Shown here in pieces: positions 61,971 through 64,000 of a stretch of DNA of 64,000 nt. The position numbers were made by a program, and so were the translations under genes. Within the stretch, counting starts at the first letter, position 1; every line of letters starts with the position of its first letter. The notes beneath the pieces were generated by a model. It made no database searches. It saw only the letters and a program-made list of their open reading frames with translations, and was not told the DNA's origin. This DNA is from Rhizophagus irregularis (lineage: Eukaryota; Glomeromycota; Glomeromycetes; Glomerales; Glomeraceae): contig NC_089457.1 in assembly GCF_026210795.1 (NCBI RefSeq), positions 2,418,001-2,482,000 on the forward strand. The letters are read 5' to 3'.

Positions 61971-63282
61971 TGTAGCCATAGATACTGGAGTAATCGCATA
62001 ATATGGAGGAATAATATGGAATAAAAGATCAAACGATAGAAAGTCACATGATTGGATAAAATTAACCGGAAAGGATAAACTCTTAGGAGAAGGAATGATC
62101 TACATGATGTAATGTTTATTAAATGATTAACGGAGAACCAATAGATCCAGTAGGAAGTTGATCGATGTGGCTTAGCAACCAGTTTATCAAGTTCAACAAT
62201 AGGAACAATTAGGAGGAGTAATCATAAGCCACAAATGATAAATCATATAAAAAGGAAGGATAGCGAATTAAAGGAACAAAAAAATAGGAACATGTAAAAT
62301 ATTGATGAACTGCAGCCGCAGTAAAAGAATAGCTGACGAGACGCAGTAGAAAAGATAGCACAGCCACAAAAGATGGATCTTTGCGATATAATATTTGAAA
62401 GATTATTTTATTTTAAAGAAAAGATAGCACAGCCACAAAAGATGGATCTTTACGATATAATATTTGAAAGATTATTTTATTTTAAAGAAAAGATAGCACA
62501 GCCACAAAAGATGGATCTTTACGATATAATATTTAAAAGATTATTTTATTTTAAAGAAAAGATAGCACAGCCACAAAAGATGGATTATATCTTTACGACA
62601 TAATATTTGAAAGATTATTTTGAAGAAAAGATAGCGTATTAAAATAGTATAATATATTAGAAAAGATAATATATAAATAGCATATAAGATAGCGCATAAA
62701 AAGAAAAACATAACATAAAATATTAGAAAGAAATAAGAAGTAAGAAAAGAAAGAATAAGAAAGTTGGTTTAAATAGGAGCGGAATGGGAGGTGAATTCGA
62801 CAGTCGTCAGATACGATGTAAAACTTTAAGTAAATTAGTTAGTTGTGAATTTTATGAAGAATAAATAAAATACCCTTTATATGAAAATTAATTGTTTCGA
62901 TTGTTTTTGTTACTATTTTCTTATGATGAAAAAGTAATTCTGTTTAATTAATTGTTAGTAAAGCGTAATGTTATTCTAAAGGTAATAGGTTCGCCCTAAA
63001 CTTTACTGTAATGTTCGCTTAATTAATTTTAATTGGACAAATTCATGGTGAATTTAATGTCATAACGAGAATTATGAAATGAATAAAATATAAACTTTTG
63101 TAAAGAGAACTATCGTATTTTGAAAGAAGATAATGGATGAAATATCGTGGCGAGAGCTATCGCAATTTGAAAGTTAAGTAGTAATAAAACTAAACCAAGC
63201 AAGAATATTAATGTTTCGCTGAGAGCACATATAACAGAAGCAGGGAACATTGTTTACCGCCGGGTGGCAGACGGGGGTGACA
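61971..63282 (+). repeat. 3' LTR (1,312 bp)
   Basis: Same ends as the 5' LTR, with three instead of five 69-bp units (about 62371-62582). Visible substitutions: GCAGTAAAAGAA against GCAGTAGAAGAA, and GCAGGGAACATT against GCAGAAAACATT. Confidence 0.95.
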
Positions 63283-63286
63283 ACGG
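63283..63286. repeat. target site duplication ACGG (right)
   Basis: Partner of 50246-50249. Across both, the LINE frame is restored on the minus strand (VLST to PSLND). Confidence 0.85.
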
Positions 63287-64000
63287 TGTAGAAAGAACAT
63301 AAGGGTCCATCATCTCATTCTTCAGAATAGTAAGTAAGGGATCAATATAAATGACCCATAAAAGAGGAGAAATAACTTCGCCTTGGTCAATACCAATGCG
63401 AACCCTATAGGCAGGCGTAGATCCATGAACAGTGAAAACGCGATTAGTGCGTTTCATAAAAAGTGAAAGGATAAACTTAACAGCGGAGGCTGAAAGACGT
63501 ATACGTTCTAAAGTGAAACGTAACATCGTTAGATCAACTGAATCAAAAGCTTTAGAAATATCTTGGGAAAGAATCCAAAGTGGGTTTTTGTTGATATCAG
63601 CATCATGGATAATAGATTCTAAAGTAATAATAGGGTCGCGGCAAGAACCTCCAGGAAGACCAGCGAAGTTACCACCTTTAAGGACATCATGTGAAGCCAT
63701 AATGGTAGAAAGGCGATTATAAAAAAGTTTGACAAGAGATTTCCTAATCACTTCAAGTAGGGTAATAGGGCGAGTATTTTTTAATTGACACTTCCATTCG
63801 TGAGGTTTGGGGATGGGAAAAACCATTGCTTGTCGCCATAAGTCAGGAATATCAGCTTTGGAAAGGCATGCTTGAATTAAAATGAGGAGTAAAGCCGAGG
63901 TACGAGATCCGAGATGTTTGAGCATTTCATAGGTAATCATGAAAGGACCAGAGGCTTTACCGTTAGGAGTGGAAGAAACGGTGGATAACCATTCATCAAG
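63287..64000 (-). pseudogene. LINE ORF2, RT N-terminal half (continues beyond window)
   Basis: Open on the minus strand from the window edge to the LTR junction. Motifs in order: PNGKASGPFMITYEMLKHLG, WRQAMVFPIPKP, NTRPITLLEVIRK, SQDISKAFDSVDLTMLRF (motif A, catalytic Asp), FILSLFMKRTNRVF, YRVRIGIDQGEVISPLLWVI (motif B). The reading VLST at the junction continues as PSLND at 50245, on the far side of the 13-kb insertion, so the RT was intact here before insertion. The endonuclease and 5' end lie outside the window. Confidence 0.9.

Larger units (their letters stand above)
50250..63282 (+). mobile_element. 13.0-kb Ty3-type LTR retrotransposon with nucleotide-kinase-like domain
   Basis: LTRs at 50250-51698 and 61971-63282 begin TGTAGCC and end GTGACA. 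ACGG target duplications lie at 50246-50249 and 63283-63286 within the LINE RT. Order of coding parts on the plus strand: ORF1, gag, protease, RT-RNase H-kinase, kinase remainder, small ORF, integrase. RT before integrase identifies the Ty3/gypsy order. The LTRs differ by only about three substitutions over the compared length plus VNTR copy number, so insertion was recent. Compared with a usual 5-8-kb Ty3 element it is very long, because of ORF1, a 1.7-kb leader, long LTRs and the kinase. Confidence 0.95.

Overview
The window looks like nuclear DNA of an arbuscular-mycorrhizal fungus (Glomeromycotina, Rhizophagus-like). I infer this from the very AT-rich composition, short GT-AG introns of about 65-110 nt, the gene families present (UPF0658 membrane proteins, F-box and BTB-BACK-TLDc proteins, a YABBY/HMG-like small protein) and the heavy repeat load. 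No search was possible, so the species is an inference.

Layout. 1-20.3 kb is the gene-bearing part: the 3' end of a UPF0658 gene, a small YABBY-like gene, a seven-exon USB1 (U6 snRNA exonuclease) gene, a tRNA-Ala(UGC), a complete nine-exon UPF0658 paralogue, a damaged Cys-rich gene, an F-box gene, a Ser/Lys-rich nuclear-type protein, a GT34 glycosyltransferase, a BTB-BACK-TLDc gene and a small single-pass membrane protein. 20.3-33.5 kb is repeat-rich and gene-poor. It holds two MITE-like elements, a 33-bp minisatellite split by one of them, a 604-bp foldback element, and decayed coding fragments (a coiled-coil family and a protein-kinase tail). 34.1-42.8 kb is a nest of elements: an 8.7-kb TIR shell with a 107-bp tandem array, split by a 7.0-kb TIR element with a CAG duplication, which itself contains a diverged solo LTR, a 2.1-kb TIR element with a 185-bp array, and an array of hairpin units split by sequence that includes a 179-bp Harbinger-like MITE. 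43.0-46.6 kb holds an AT-rich minisatellite and another TIR shell with a purine-rich array split by a solo LTR.

46.8-64 kb is a non-LTR retrotransposon (minus strand: RT, RNase H, Cys/His C-terminus; broken by a frameshift and a stop) into which a 13,033-bp Ty3-type LTR retrotransposon has inserted. Its LTRs are almost identical and it is flanked by an ACGG duplication. Its coding layout is unusual: a novel ORF1; a Gag with a duplicated zinc-ribbon/helical module and two CCHC knuckles; a single in-frame UGA followed by CUA before the protease (a likely readthrough signal); an ATGA overlap into RT-RNase H; then a thymidylate/deoxynucleoside-kinase-like P-loop domain fused behind RNase H, where some retroviruses carry dUTPase; a small unknown ORF; and an integrase as a separate ORF. 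The retroelement-encoded nucleotide kinase is the most interesting item. In this copy the kinase is split by a frameshift. The element may supply dTTP precursors for its own cDNA synthesis, which is inference.
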